A stretch of 64,000 nt of DNA from CALOCN01 sp942491735 (GTDB lineage: Bacteria > Eisenbacteria > RBG-16-71-46 > JABDJR01): positions 100,815 through 164,814 of the forward strand of contig CALOCN010000013.1 in NCBI GenBank assembly GCA_942491735.1, given 5' to 3'. The notes under the pieces are model-generated. The model was not told the DNA's origin. It was given only the letters and a program-made list of their open reading frames with translations, and ran no database searches. Shown here in pieces: positions 16,833-26,272 of this stretch. Every line of letters begins with the position of its first letter. Positions within the stretch are counted from its first letter, which is position 1. The translations under genes and the position numbers were made by a program.

Positions 16833-19800
16833 TCAGCGGATCAACGCCACCTTCACCGTTTCCTTCACCCCCGGCGCTTCCAGCCTCAGGAAATACACGC
16901 CGCTCGGCATGGCGATCCCGTAGCCGTCGCGGCCGTCCCAGACCAGCTCGTGGATGCCCGGCTCCATGACCCGCTTGCGGAAGAAGCGGCGGATCTCGCG
17001 GCCTCGGAGGTCAAAGAGCTGCAGGCTCACCAGGCCCGGGGCGTCTCCCTCCACCCGGAAGCGGATGGCACCGCTGCTGTTGAACGGGTTGGGCAGGGCC
17101 AGGAACGGGCGCTGGTTCTCCAGGATGGGATCATCGATGCGGTGATCGTCGATCCCGGTGGTGCTGCCGGCGTCCGACCGCACCGCGAACTCGGCCACTT
17201 CCTCGACGTTGCCGTCCATGTCCTCGTCGGTCTTGAGGACAATGCGTTGGAAGCTGAGCGCTTCGTGCTGACTGAACTCCAGATCGAACGGCAGGTCGAT
17301 TCCCTCCGGGGGGACCTTCACCGTGCGTACGACCGGCTCACCCGGAGGCAGGCCGTCCAGGGACAAGGACGGCGACGGGGTGCGCCCGTCCGGCTCCACC
17401 GGATGGATCTCGTAGGTGAAGTCCACCGGCGTCGGGTTCAGCACCGGGAGGTGCTTGACGAACAGGTTGAAGGGGACGGTGTTGCCGGGGAGCACCGGCT
17501 GGATGCCCTTGAGCTCCACGGCCGCCACCTCCCACTTGATGCACCACCAGGCCGGGCGTCGCACCGAGCCCAGGCACCCGAACGTTGCCCCGGTGTCGTG
17601 GTTGTAGACCAACGCCTGGAAGCAGGACTCCAGCCCCGGGGCCATGTCGGTGGGGCAGATGATGTCGATGGGAATGGTCAGGCACTGGCCCGGACCCACG
17701 GTCACCGTGCCGGACGGCGGATCAAACGCGGTCACGCCAAGCCCGGAGCACCCGGGATCCGTGGACGGGGTGAGCCCGTAGCTGTAGAGATGCGGCACCA
17801 CGTCGTAGTTGCAGATGGTGATGTAGCTGTTGGCCTCGCCGTCGCAGCACACGGACCGCGTGCTGGCATAGCACACCTCGCGGCACTTGCCCGCGGGGCC
17901 GGCCGCGTAGACGGCGTCGATGTCGAGGGCGCTGACCACGTTGTGGAAGATCTCCACCTCGTCCAGTCCACCCAACAGATAGCCGCCGGTGCCCAGGATG
18001 TCGTAGTTGCGCCCCAGCACCAGGGCGGCGGTGCTGTTGAGGCTGCCGTTGCGCGGGGTGGGATCAAACGTGGTCCCCACCGGGGCGCCGTCCACGTAGA
18101 ACTGGCCCCCCGAGGTGCTGCTTCGGTCCACGGTGACCGCGACCAGGTGCCAGCTGCCGTCGGCGACGAAGGCGGCCGCCCCGCCGTTGGCTGCGGTGAG
18201 CGCCCACGTGCTCTGACCCGAGCCGTCGGCCAGGGTGAGCGCGGGGTAACCGTTCTGGAGGAACATGCGATACCCGCGGATGGGTGAGCTCTGGCGTTTG
18301 TCCAGGATGGCTGCGTTTCCCTGCACCACGCTGGTCTGGATCCAGAAGTCGATGGTCAGGTCGCCGGTGCCCAGGTCCAGGGTTGCGTTATCCGGAGCCT
18401 GGATGAAGTCGTTGATCCCGTCGAAGGTGTAGGACCCGTTGACGTAGGCGCCGGCGTTGGGGGTGGGGCCGGACACGGTGCCGCCCGACGGCGGGTGGGC
18501 CAGGTTGGGGGTGATGCCGCCCGGTGCGTTGTCGAGCGGGAACCAGGCGGTGAGGCCCAAGGGAGGCCGCACGCAGTCGACCCCGCAGTCCTCGGTGGCG
18601 CAGTCCGTGCCGTTGCCCAGATAGACGCCGCCCAGGTCGTGGCACTCCCCTTCCGGGAGGTCCTCGCAGACCGCGTTGTCGAAACAACAGGCGCCGGTGA
18701 CCTCGGTGATGCAGTCGCCGGTGACCGTGATCTGGAAGGTGCAGGCCAAGGTGTCGTTGGATGCGTTCACCGACTGGCAGAGCACGGTGGTGCTGCCCAC
18801 CGGGAACAGGCTCCCCGAGGGCGGGGTGCAGGTGGTGACCCAGGTGGGGTCGCAGTCGTGGTTGGGAACCGGGGCGACAAAGTTGACGACGGATCCGGCC
18901 TCGGACTCACAGATCACCACCGTGTCCGGCGGACAGGAGACCAGATAGCAACTGTCGCACTCGGCGGCCACGGTGAGGTCGTAGAGGATGGGGGTCACGA
19001 ACGGCGAGCCGCATCCGTCCTGATCCCGGGTGAGTCGCACCCGGGTCTCGATGTAGCGACCGGGCATGGAGGATCCCAGGGGACCCGGAGGGTAGATGAC
19101 CGACCAGGGTTCGGTGGCGAGGCTGCCGAGGGTAAACGCGGTGCGGGCCTCGACCAGAACGTCGGTGCCGGGCGGCGTGGTGTCGGTCCAGTCGACCAGG
19201 TACCAGGAGAGACCGCTGGAGCCACCGTCGGTGGTGACGGTCCAGAAGCCCTGTTGGAGGGCAACGATGTTCGACATGCTGCCGGTGAAATCGCTGTAGG
19301 TATAGGGCGCGACGCCGGTGAGCTGGGGGCCGGGCATGGCGATGATGGCGCCGGTGTCCTTGTCGATCTTTGCCCAGGCGTTGCTGCTGGTGCCGACCAC
19401 GATCATGTCACCGTCCGGGCCGGCGCCGATGCCCACGGTGCCGATGAGGCCGGTGGGATAGTTGCCGAGCCAACTCCCGGTGTTGTCGTACTTGACCACG
19501 TTGTAGACCGGGTCGTCGTTGGCCACCATCCAGATGTTGCCGTCGTAGTCGACGGTGATGCCGCGCCCATAACCGGGTGCGCCGGCAGCAGTGGGAGCCC
19601 AACCCAGGGACGGATCCCCGACCCCCACCGAGGGATCCCAGCGAATGGCGCCGTATCCGGTGATGGCGTCGGTGCTCCAACTCTTGGCCAGCCAGACGAT
19701 GCAGTCCGAGTCCACGACCAGCCCGTAGTTGTTGTCGCCGGGGTGCTGGATGTACTGGGTGACCGCGGGACCGGCCGCGGTGCCGCCGCTGGCAAGGCCG

Positions 19801-20972
19801 GGATCGATCTCGGCCGCCTTCTCGCCATAGCAGGTGTAGAACTTCCCGTTGGGGGAGAGGGCGAGTCCGTAGGGAGCGAGACCGATGCCGGCCAGGCTGA
19901 TCGAGATGAGTTCCGGCGGCGCGGAGGGCGGCATGTCCGGGCTGTAGATGGACATGGGCAGGTTGGGATCCAGCTTCACCACCCGCAGCGAGTTGTGCAG
20001 GGCGACCCAGAGGAACCCGGTCTTGTCGAAGGCAAGGCCGCGGGCCAGGTCGTCGGGCGGGCCGGAGCCGATCAGGTAGTGGCGGACCACGCGCTCATCG
20101 TCGCCCCAGTCCAGCATCTCGCCCGGTTCGATCTCGCCGTTGGCGCTGGCATCGAACGAGGTCTCGATGGTGGCGTTGGAGTTCCGATCGTCGCCGCCGT
20201 TGGCCAGGATCTGGGTGATGGAGGCGACGCCGCCCGGGTTGCGGTTGGCTACCCAGCAGTTGCCGTCGGCATCCACCGCGGTGCGGGAGGGGTTCAGGTA
20301 CCAATGCTCGCCGTAGGTATCGGCGGGGCCGGTGTAGTAGCGCGCGACCTCGTTGCCGGTCACCGTGCTCACCTTGGATACGGTGCCCTCGCCGGTGTTG
20401 GCGATCCAGGCGAACTCGAAGGTGGTCCCGGTGGGGGCGAGTTCGAGTTGGTCGCTGTTGGTGATGACGCCGTCCAGGGTGCCTTCCAGGAAGTCCGCGT
20501 CGGTGGTGTAGGTGCGGGTGAAGTCCGCGCAGGGGGGATCGGTGTTGCCGAAATCGAAGGGGCCAAGGACCGCGCCGCACCCGATGCCCAGGAACTGATG
20601 CGTGCCCCCGCCGCCGGGGTAGCTCTGGGACCAGCCCGGGACGAGAATCTCGCTGAGCACCACCTGATTCCCGCACCAGAGCGGAGTGAACATCTCCCAG
20701 TACCCGGTGGAATCGGTGTAGGCGGTGTCGGCCGGGACGCCGGTGGTGTCCGAGGCCACGATCCCCCACCCGGAGAGCCCGTAGTCCGTCCCGTTCATGA
20801 CCCCGTCGCCGTCCTTGTCGAAGAACTTGTAGCCAAAAACGGTGTAACCGCAACAGGCGGAACCGTGTAGGGGATCGGGCGGGGCCTCCTGGGCGAGGAG
20901 CACCGAGGGGGTTAGGAGGAGGAAGAGGGCGGCGGCGGACAGGACAAGGCGGATCACGGCCGGGGGCAGCAT
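16833..20972 (-). CDS. large secreted multidomain protein (SdrD-like, NHL/propeller, HYR, LamG, FlgD-like sorting domain)
   Basis: 1379 residues from ATG 20972, with AAAGGA 10 bases upstream; the ATG at 21023 would place 17 polar residues before the signal peptide (IRLVLSAAALFLLLTPSVLLAQ). Order of modules: residues ~35-140 an SdrD B-like domain (GYKFFDKDGDGVMNGTDYGLSGWGI); ~150-560 a propeller of NHL type (WVANRNPGGVASI, TAVDADGNCW, IWMVANDDPVYNVVKYD); ~650-735 a HYR-like module (CPPDTVVICESEAGSVVNFVAP); ~790-1000 a LamG/concanavalin-like domain (YTFDGINDFIQAPDNATLDLGTGDLTIDFWIQT); several Cys-rich segments; ~1290-1379 a FlgD/type IX-like C-terminus (NPFNSSGAIRFRVEG, GIHELVWDGRD, GVYFLRLEAPG). 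Expected at the cell surface or secreted, perhaps in adhesion or polysaccharide binding. Convergent or antisense ORFs within it are shadows. Confidence 0.85.
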   Translation of the reverse strand: MLPPAVIRLVLSAAALFLLLTPSVLLAQEAPPDPLHGSACCGYTVFGYKFFDKDGDGVMNGTDYGLSGWGIVASDTTGVPADTAYTDSTGYWEMFTPLWCGNQVVLSEILVPGWSQSYPGGGGTHQFLGIGCGAVLGPFDFGNTDPPCADFTRTYTTDADFLEGTLDGVITNSDQLELAPTGTTFEFAWIANTGEGTVSKVSTVTGNEVARYYTGPADTYGEHWYLNPSRTAVDADGNCWVANRNPGGVASITQILANGGDDRNSNATIETSFDASANGEIEPGEMLDWGDDERVVRHYLIGSGPPDDLARGLAFDKTGFLWVALHNSLRVVKLDPNLPMSIYSPDMPPSAPPELISISLAGIGLAPYGLALSPNGKFYTCYGEKAAEIDPGLASGGTAAGPAVTQYIQHPGDNNYGLVVDSDCIVWLAKSWSTDAITGYGAIRWDPSVGVGDPSLGWAPTAAGAPGYGRGITVDYDGNIWMVANDDPVYNVVKYDNTGSWLGNYPTGLIGTVGIGAGPDGDMIVVGTSSNAWAKIDKDTGAIIAMPGPQLTGVAPYTYSDFTGSMSNIVALQQGFWTVTTDGGSSGLSWYLVDWTDTTPPGTDVLVEARTAFTLGSLATEPWSVIYPPGPLGSSMPGRYIETRVRLTRDQDGCGSPFVTPILYDLTVAAECDSCYLVSCPPDTVVICESEAGSVVNFVAPVPNHDCDPTWVTTCTPPSGSLFPVGSTTVLCQSVNASNDTLACTFQITVTGDCITEVTGACCFDNAVCEDLPEGECHDLGGVYLGNGTDCATEDCGVDCVRPPLGLTAWFPLDNAPGGITPNLAHPPSGGTVSGPTPNAGAYVNGSYTFDGINDFIQAPDNATLDLGTGDLTIDFWIQTSVVQGNAAILDKRQSSPIRGYRMFLQNGYPALTLADGSGQSTWALTAANGGAAAFVADGSWHLVAVTVDRSSTSGGQFYVDGAPVGTTFDPTPRNGSLNSTAALVLGRNYDILGTGGYLLGGLDEVEIFHNVVSALDIDAVYAAGPAGKCREVCYASTRSVCCDGEANSYITICNYDVVPHLYSYGLTPSTDPGCSGLGVTAFDPPSGTVTVGPGQCLTIPIDIICPTDMAPGLESCFQALVYNHDTGATFGCLGSVRRPAWWCIKWEVAAVELKGIQPVLPGNTVPFNLFVKHLPVLNPTPVDFTYEIHPVEPDGRTPSPSLSLDGLPPGEPVVRTVKVPPEGIDLPFDLEFSQHEALSFQRIVLKTDEDMDGNVEEVAEFAVRSDAGSTTGIDDHRIDDPILENQRPFLALPNPFNSSGAIRFRVEGDAPGLVSLQLFDLRGREIRRFFRKRVMEPGIHELVWDGRDGYGIAMPSGVYFLRLEAPGVKETVKVALIR

Positions 20973-21064
20973 AGGCAGAGAGTCCTTTCTCCGGGGGCGA
21001 GACTCCAGGCCAAGCAGGCGCAAGCAGACCCCCGAGCAGCAGAGCAGTATGGGGATTGTACCGC

Positions 21065-21955
21065 ATGGGGGTAGGGGTTCTCGTGGGGTTGGGGGTGCTT
21101 GCCGACACGCTGGGGATCCGGATGGAGGTTGAGAGTACTGAAGTCAATGTAGGGCCGTTTCGTGCAGACATCTTGTGCCGGGAGATTGGAACGGATGAGG
21201 TTGTCCTCATTGAGAATCAGTTGGAGCGGACCGACCACACTCATCTGGGGCAGCTAATCACCTACGCAGCCGGCCTTAGCGCGGTGAAGATCGTTTGGAT
21301 CGCGTCACGGTTTCATGAAGACCATAGAGCCGCGATGGATTGGTTGAATCGAGTGACTAATGAGTCGGCGAACTTCTTTGGGGTTGAGGTTGAGCTTTGG
21401 AGGATTGGTGAGTCCCCCTGGGCGCCTCAGTTCAATCTTGTGGCGAAACCCAACGACTGGTCAAAGCAGGTCCGGGCGTCTGCGCGAGCTGGGCGTTCTA
21501 GAGAAACTACGGAGCGGGCGCAAAAGTACTCGGAGATCTGGGTTGAGTTGGTGTCCTTCATGGAACGGGAGGGGATTGATCTTTCTGTTGGAAGCACCGG
21601 TGGGAGAACCTGGAACGACATAGACGTTGGAATCCCTCACTTCAGATTCATCGTCGGTCACGCCCTGGCAACCAACAACTGGAGCATCTACCTGTTCTTC
21701 CGGATGGATGACGCGGCGGCCAGATTAGAACACTTGAAGACCGGGTCCGCCGAGCTTGATCGTGCAATTGGTGAGAGTGTCACTTGGAAGGAGAAGCAAG
21801 GCGCCTTGAGCCATGGGCATCTGGAGCGTCATCAGCCTCACGAAAGCGCCTCTGCGCGAAATCAAATGTTTGAATGGATAACGCGCGTGGCCCTGGCGTT
21901 TCGAGATGTGGGAGGGAGCATCATGGCGAGCTACGAGGAAGCGCCCACGGAATGA
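21065..21955 (+). CDS. DUF4268 domain protein (PD-(D/E)XK-like), probably 5'-truncated
   Basis: 296 residues from ATG 21065 (TTG 21056 also possible). The core ADTLGIRMEVESTEVNVGPFRADILCREIGTDEVVLIENQLERTDHTHLGQLITYAAGL is typical: E in the first helix, D in ADIL and E-N-Q in the IENQLE strand fit a PD-(D/E)XK-like active site (D, E-x-Q). The C-terminal ~150 residues are the DUF4268 domain (WSIYLFFRMDDAAARLEHL). Relatives usually carry about 20 more N-terminal residues with an extra helix; here the sequence before VLADTLG is only MGVGVLVGLG and a ribosome site is unclear, so the 5' end may have been lost. It is divergent from the large secreted protein and beside a helicase/nuclease gene, fitting a defence role. 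The substrate is unknown. Confidence 0.65.
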   Translation: MGVGVLVGLGVLADTLGIRMEVESTEVNVGPFRADILCREIGTDEVVLIENQLERTDHTHLGQLITYAAGLSAVKIVWIASRFHEDHRAAMDWLNRVTNESANFFGVEVELWRIGESPWAPQFNLVAKPNDWSKQVRASARAGRSRETTERAQKYSEIWVELVSFMEREGIDLSVGSTGGRTWNDIDVGIPHFRFIVGHALATNNWSIYLFFRMDDAAARLEHLKTGSAELDRAIGESVTWKEKQGALSHGHLERHQPHESASARNQMFEWITRVALAFRDVGGSIMASYEEAPTE

Positions 21956-21974
21956 GCAGGTCAGGTCCTTCGGA

Positions 21975-22019
21975 GCGCGGCCTGCTCCGCGCCTGAGGGA
22001 ATGGGGAGCGTAGCTCCCC
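21975..22019. terminator. paired hairpins between convergent genes
   Basis: GCGCGG (21975-21980) pairs with CCGCGC (21987-21992) over a 6-base loop, and GGGGAGC (22003-22009) pairs perfectly with GCTCCCC (22013-22019) over GTA. They sit between the 3' ends of the DUF4268 gene and the HIT-helicase gene. No T-tract follows, so a bidirectional Rho-assisted terminator is the most I would claim. Confidence 0.4.
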
Positions 22020-22046
22020 TAGACGACTACCCCGCCCGGACTAGGG

Positions 22047-25000
22047 TTAGCTCGGTACTTTCAGCCGGGAATGCAGCCGTTCCGGCACGGGCTCCTTCAG
22101 GGTCCACCACACGGTGATGGGCTGGTTGCCTTCCCAGCGTTTGAAGGATACGTCGCCGCAGTAAGTGAACGGAGCGGCCTTGCTGGATATCTTCTTCGAG
22201 GACCGGACAAACAGGTGGACCGTGATACCGAGCTTCTTGTGGTCCCCGATCTTCTTGCCTTGCCCGGACTCTTGCTTTGTTTGTCTTTGGCTTTGCCACT
22301 GGAACTCTGCTGGCGAGAGAAAGTGATCTCGGTACTGGTGGTGGTCCATGTCCTTCTTCTCAAGGGTTACGAGGAGGAACAGGTCTTGGCCCTGTGAGAT
22401 GAATCCCTGATTCCAACCGCCCGGAGAGAATGTCAGCCCGAACAAACCGGGTATCTCTTCCCTTGCGTACTGTTGCCATAGGGTCAGTTCTTTGCCGCCC
22501 GCCGGCTGTCCCACGGGTTTCATGGTGTAGCCGTCATCTGTTGGGTCAAACTGGACCCGGAAGTGCGTGCCTGGCTTGCCGGAATCCGCCCCGAACCAAC
22601 CTCTGAGAATGCTGGGAAGTTGATTCGGCTCCTCACTGGAGCGCCGCACGACGTTCAATGCAACCTTGGCGAAGTCGCCTTGATAGACCTCATCGCCGAT
22701 CAGTAGCTGCGCTTGACCCAAAGGAATGCCCGGTACCTTGAGCCTGTCAGGTAGGAAGATGATCGGTCGGCCCCCAGCATGAGACACCTGTCCCTGGAAC
22801 GCTCCATCTGTCTCTGTGAGCCCAAGCCGAGTGACATACTGGGCGAGGCGCCAGTCGGCGATTTCCCGGGCCAGTTCCTGAAATCCTTCTCTTTGCTCGG
22901 TTGGGATGTCGATGTTGCTTTTGAGCATTTCCCCCTCGTAGGCGAAGTAGGACGTTCCACCGGTCCCCCGTCCCTCAGCGAATGCCCTAATGGGGTTGGT
23001 CACGACAAGCTCGGTCAGCTTGTTGGTATCTGAGATCGGTACCCCCACGTCCTTCTGCAAAGCGGAGGTACGGCCGGCAACCCGCGAAAACTCTTCGATG
23101 ACATCCTCGATCTTGGCCTCTCCTGGCAGTGCATCCAGGTTCAGCATTGAGATGATCAGAAGCATCTTGTAGCTCCTGGTCATGGGGGTCGTTTCAAGGT
23201 GCCTCAGGAACTCGGCCGCCTGGGGAGAGAGTCTCGCTTGCGGTGCCGTTAGGCCGTTCCTTGCCCGCACGAAATCAAACCAAGAAGGGACGCCCTTGGA
23301 GCGCGGGCGATATCCATCGTGAAAGGCCTCCACGGCTCGGGGGCGTATGCCGTGCTGCGCCTCGAAGTCGGTGTAGTACTCGGCCAGTGCTTCGCTGACC
23401 TGACTTGCCGGGAGCATTGCGCGGAGGATCTCAATCGCTTCCAGGTCGTAAATGACGGAGCACCCTGGGGGTAGGTCCAGGCTCCCAGCCTCCACTCGAG
23501 CGAGAGCATCACGAAGCGTCTCGGTGCCGCGATCTAGCTGAAGCAGCGCCCGAGGCTTGTTCAGAAACACCTTGTGATTGCCAATGTAGTCGATCACGTT
23601 CAGGCGTTCCTTGCCCTCCGCGGTACGCAGTCCCCGGCCAAACTGTTGGACCCACAGAATCGTAGACTCGGTGGGGCGCAACATGAGGACCGTGTCGATT
23701 TCAGGGACATCCACCCCTTCATTGAACATGTCCACGGCGAACAGAATGTCGATGTCGCCGTCGGATAGCTTCTCCAAGGCGGTTGCCCTTGGTGCCGAAC
23801 CCTCCCCAGAGTGGACGGCCGCTGCGCGCAACGCGTGTTCCTGGAAGTAGTCGCGCATGTAGTTCGCGTGCCCTTGAGAACAGCAGAAAGCAAGGGTTCG
23901 CTGCCCGCCATGAAGCCGATACTGCTCCAAGGCGTTCTGGGCCCGGGCCTCGGTTGCCAGTGCGTTGGAGAGAGCCTCGGGATCAAACTGACTGCTACGC
24001 CAGGGGATGTTCGCGTAGTCGACGTTGTCGGGAACGCCCATGTAATTGAAGGGGCTCAGCAACCCCAGTTCAATGCCTCGGAAAAGGTCACAACGATAGA
24101 CCAGGTTCTCACCGCATAAGGACAGGAGGTCGCGTCCATCCGTCCGCTCCGGAGTTGCAGTTAGGCCCAGGAGGAACTCCGGCGTGAAGTGGTTGAGCAG
24201 CTTCTGATATGTCCCGGCGGCGGCATGATGGAACTCATCCACAACAATGTAGTCAAACGCGTTACGAGCGAACTGTCTGAGGTGACCCACTCGACCCAGT
24301 GTTTGAATCGAGGCGAATAGGACGTCGGAGTCTGGGGCCTTTTCCTGGCCGTTGTAGAACCCCAAAGAGGCTTGGGGCCGAATCTTGCGGTAGGTGGCCC
24401 GGGCCTGTTTGAGGATCTCCTCGCGGTGTGCCACGAACAGCACGCGGCCGTAGGAAAGGCTGTCAAAGGCACTCAGCCATGTCTTACCCAGACCGGTTGC
24501 CAGCACGACCAGGCCAGCCTTGTTGCCTTCCAGTCGGGTCGTCTCAAGTGCTTTTAGCGCCTCGACTTGGATTCCGTGCGGCTTGGCCGGCGGCGGAGGC
24601 GGTTCCATTGCCAATTCGACAGCTGGGACCGGTGTGTGTTGGCGCCGAGCGCGGTAGGCCTTGATCCAATCGTTGGTGAGGGCCTGGGTCGACGGGTGCC
24701 CAAAGAGCTCATCGAAGGCGCGCGTGACGGCGCCAAACCCGGCACGATCGTGCGAATGAATGACACGATAGTTCCACTCGATACCCGAGAGAAGCGCAGA
24801 CTTGCTGAGGTTGGAACTCCCCACGTAGGCGACGGCATCACGTTGGCGCTTCAGAATGTAGGCTTTGGGATGGAAACTCTGCTCCGTTGATCCAAAGACC
24901 CGCAACGCGACATCTCCCTCCAGATCCAGGAGGCGAGTTAATGCGTCGGGGTCTGTCAGCCCCATGTAGTCGCCGGTTACAAGTCTCAAACGCCCGTTGC

Positions 25001-25580
25001 GATCCAGGAGATCGACCAGGTAGTCATATATCTGCTCCACACCGCTTCGCATAACGAACGCGGCGACGATATCCACACTGTGGGCGTCATCGAGGTCGGT
25101 CAATAGATGAGGAAGGAGAGGGTCTACGCTTCCGGTTACGAGGGCGCGGTCGTGCGGGTGCTTGCGCAGAGCTAGAGGTGCGGGTTGGACATCCAGGTAG
25201 TTCGCTAGTTCAGGGATGACGTGCCGAACGCCACCCGTAGGATCCGGGACATCCCCTGCGTACCGCGGAATGACGTGGATGTGGAGGTGAGGAACGGTTT
25301 GTCCCGCAGCCTCACCCGCATTGAAGCCAATGTTGTAGCCGTCCGGCTGATACTTCTCTTGTATTGCGGCCCGGGCGTCGGCGATTGCCGCGGTGAGGGC
25401 CTGGCGCTCCTCGCCCGATGCTTCAAACCAGGTCGGGACATGGCGTCTTGGGACCAGGAGTGCGTGGCCATCGCTGACAGGAAAGCCGTCCCATACGCCA
25501 ACAATGAGGTCGGTCTCTAGGAACACCCGCGACGGGTTCGGCGGGCAGAATGGACACGCTCCCTCACGCGGCTCAGTCAT
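22047..25580 (-). CDS. HIT - PLD nuclease - SF2 helicase - DUF3427 fusion protein
   Basis: 1177 residues. Residues 1-125 are a HIT domain with its nucleotide-phosphate-binding triad HLHIHV at 98-103, preceded by a CPFC motif. Residues ~140-310 are a phospholipase D-type nuclease (HPKAYIL at 237-243, GSSNLS at 254-259). Residues ~335-700 are an SF2 helicase: ATGLGKT (361-367), VVDEFHH (DEFH box, ~447-452), LGLTATPERTDG, and QQFGRGLRTAEG as motif VI. The last ~450 residues contain DUF3427, ending in a beta-rich region. PLD-SF2-DUF3427 proteins are common in defence islands; the fused HIT domain implies handling of a nucleotide or an adenylylated intermediate. Its start lies inside the SprT gene (8-bp overlap), so the two are translationally coupled. 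Expected role: recognition and cleavage or remodelling of foreign or damaged DNA. The function is inferred. Confidence 0.85.
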   Translation of the reverse strand: MTEPREGACPFCPPNPSRVFLETDLIVGVWDGFPVSDGHALLVPRRHVPTWFEASGEERQALTAAIADARAAIQEKYQPDGYNIGFNAGEAAGQTVPHLHIHVIPRYAGDVPDPTGGVRHVIPELANYLDVQPAPLALRKHPHDRALVTGSVDPLLPHLLTDLDDAHSVDIVAAFVMRSGVEQIYDYLVDLLDRNGRLRLVTGDYMGLTDPDALTRLLDLEGDVALRVFGSTEQSFHPKAYILKRQRDAVAYVGSSNLSKSALLSGIEWNYRVIHSHDRAGFGAVTRAFDELFGHPSTQALTNDWIKAYRARRQHTPVPAVELAMEPPPPPAKPHGIQVEALKALETTRLEGNKAGLVVLATGLGKTWLSAFDSLSYGRVLFVAHREEILKQARATYRKIRPQASLGFYNGQEKAPDSDVLFASIQTLGRVGHLRQFARNAFDYIVVDEFHHAAAGTYQKLLNHFTPEFLLGLTATPERTDGRDLLSLCGENLVYRCDLFRGIELGLLSPFNYMGVPDNVDYANIPWRSSQFDPEALSNALATEARAQNALEQYRLHGGQRTLAFCCSQGHANYMRDYFQEHALRAAAVHSGEGSAPRATALEKLSDGDIDILFAVDMFNEGVDVPEIDTVLMLRPTESTILWVQQFGRGLRTAEGKERLNVIDYIGNHKVFLNKPRALLQLDRGTETLRDALARVEAGSLDLPPGCSVIYDLEAIEILRAMLPASQVSEALAEYYTDFEAQHGIRPRAVEAFHDGYRPRSKGVPSWFDFVRARNGLTAPQARLSPQAAEFLRHLETTPMTRSYKMLLIISMLNLDALPGEAKIEDVIEEFSRVAGRTSALQKDVGVPISDTNKLTELVVTNPIRAFAEGRGTGGTSYFAYEGEMLKSNIDIPTEQREGFQELAREIADWRLAQYVTRLGLTETDGAFQGQVSHAGGRPIIFLPDRLKVPGIPLGQAQLLIGDEVYQGDFAKVALNVVRRSSEEPNQLPSILRGWFGADSGKPGTHFRVQFDPTDDGYTMKPVGQPAGGKELTLWQQYAREEIPGLFGLTFSPGGWNQGFISQGQDLFLLVTLEKKDMDHHQYRDHFLSPAEFQWQSQRQTKQESGQGKKIGDHKKLGITVHLFVRSSKKISSKAAPFTYCGDVSFKRWEGNQPITVWWTLKEPVPERLHSRLKVPS

Positions 25581-26100
25581 TGCAGCTCCAAGTCAGGGGG
25601 ATTGTGGTGACGATCAGCTCCCCAGGCAGGCCGGTCTCTACGCACGCGCGACACCGGAGACCCGTCACCCGGCGAGTCTTGTTCCATGTTGAGCTGCAAA
25701 CCGGACATGTGTAGACGTATTGGATGGCAGGCCGATTCTTGTGAAGCAGGCTCAGCTCCTCTTGGGGAAACGGAATCCGAATCCGAGGCTCGTATCCGGC
25801 CGCCCGCATACGTTGCTGCCACTGCGGGCCGTGGGGGCGGACGGTGGGCCCATCAATCGAGTGGGTGATGTAGTGGGCCAGTTCGTGGCAAAGCACCTCA
25901 CGAAGGACCGCCGTATGACGTGGACGGCGGAGAACCTGGTGGAGAGAGATTGCACCACTGCGCAGATTGCACCTACCGAGGCTGATCCTCAGACGTGAGC
26001 TGAAGGTGATCGCAAGAGGCGGTGACGTCTCGATGCCCCACGCGGCGAGTGCGTCACTACAAAGATGACTCAGGTTGTCTGGGGCGGTGGAGACGGGCAT
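25573..26100 (-). CDS. SprT-like zinc metalloprotease
   Basis: 175 residues. REVLCHELAHYITHSIDGPTVRPHGPQWQQRM contains the HExxH zinc site (HELAH) and the downstream H-G-x-x-W that supplies the third ligand, as in SprT/Spartan proteases. The C-terminus has a zinc ribbon (YTCPVCSSTWNK ... LRCRACVETG). The eukaryotic relative Spartan degrades proteins crosslinked to DNA, and bacterial SprT proteins are poorly characterised. It is the first gene of the pair; its last bases overlap the HIT-helicase start by 8 bp, which points to a joint function in processing DNA with bound protein. The 172 bp before the HNH gene contain no gene I can support. Confidence 0.85.
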   Translation of the reverse strand: MPVSTAPDNLSHLCSDALAAWGIETSPPLAITFSSRLRISLGRCNLRSGAISLHQVLRRPRHTAVLREVLCHELAHYITHSIDGPTVRPHGPQWQQRMRAAGYEPRIRIPFPQEELSLLHKNRPAIQYVYTCPVCSSTWNKTRRVTGLRCRACVETGLPGELIVTTIPLTWSCND

Positions 26101-26272
26101 GGGCAGCAGTGTATCAAGACGCGGCGATCCAAGGCTTGGGCTTGCCCGACGGCTCTCGGGCCCGCATGTTCATCCAGTGCATGGGTCGAAGTCTCGCCGC
26201 CCTGCCCGTGGTTGGCCGGCTGGGGTTGGTCGTGGGTGCCCCCGCAGTCGTTGACTGCCGCTACAAGTGAAC

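Noticed and set aside
16749..20870. Long plus-strand ORFs (512 and 791 codons) opposite the large secreted protein
   Set aside because: They are antisense to a protein with a signal peptide and recognisable domains; their translations are Gly/Val/Arg/Ala/His-rich without motifs, as expected for shadows in GC-rich DNA.
26101..26272. ORF between SprT and HNH genes (plus strand 26065-26328)
   Set aside because: It overlaps both genes antisense, is Trp/Pro/Ser-rich, and has no ribosome site or motif.
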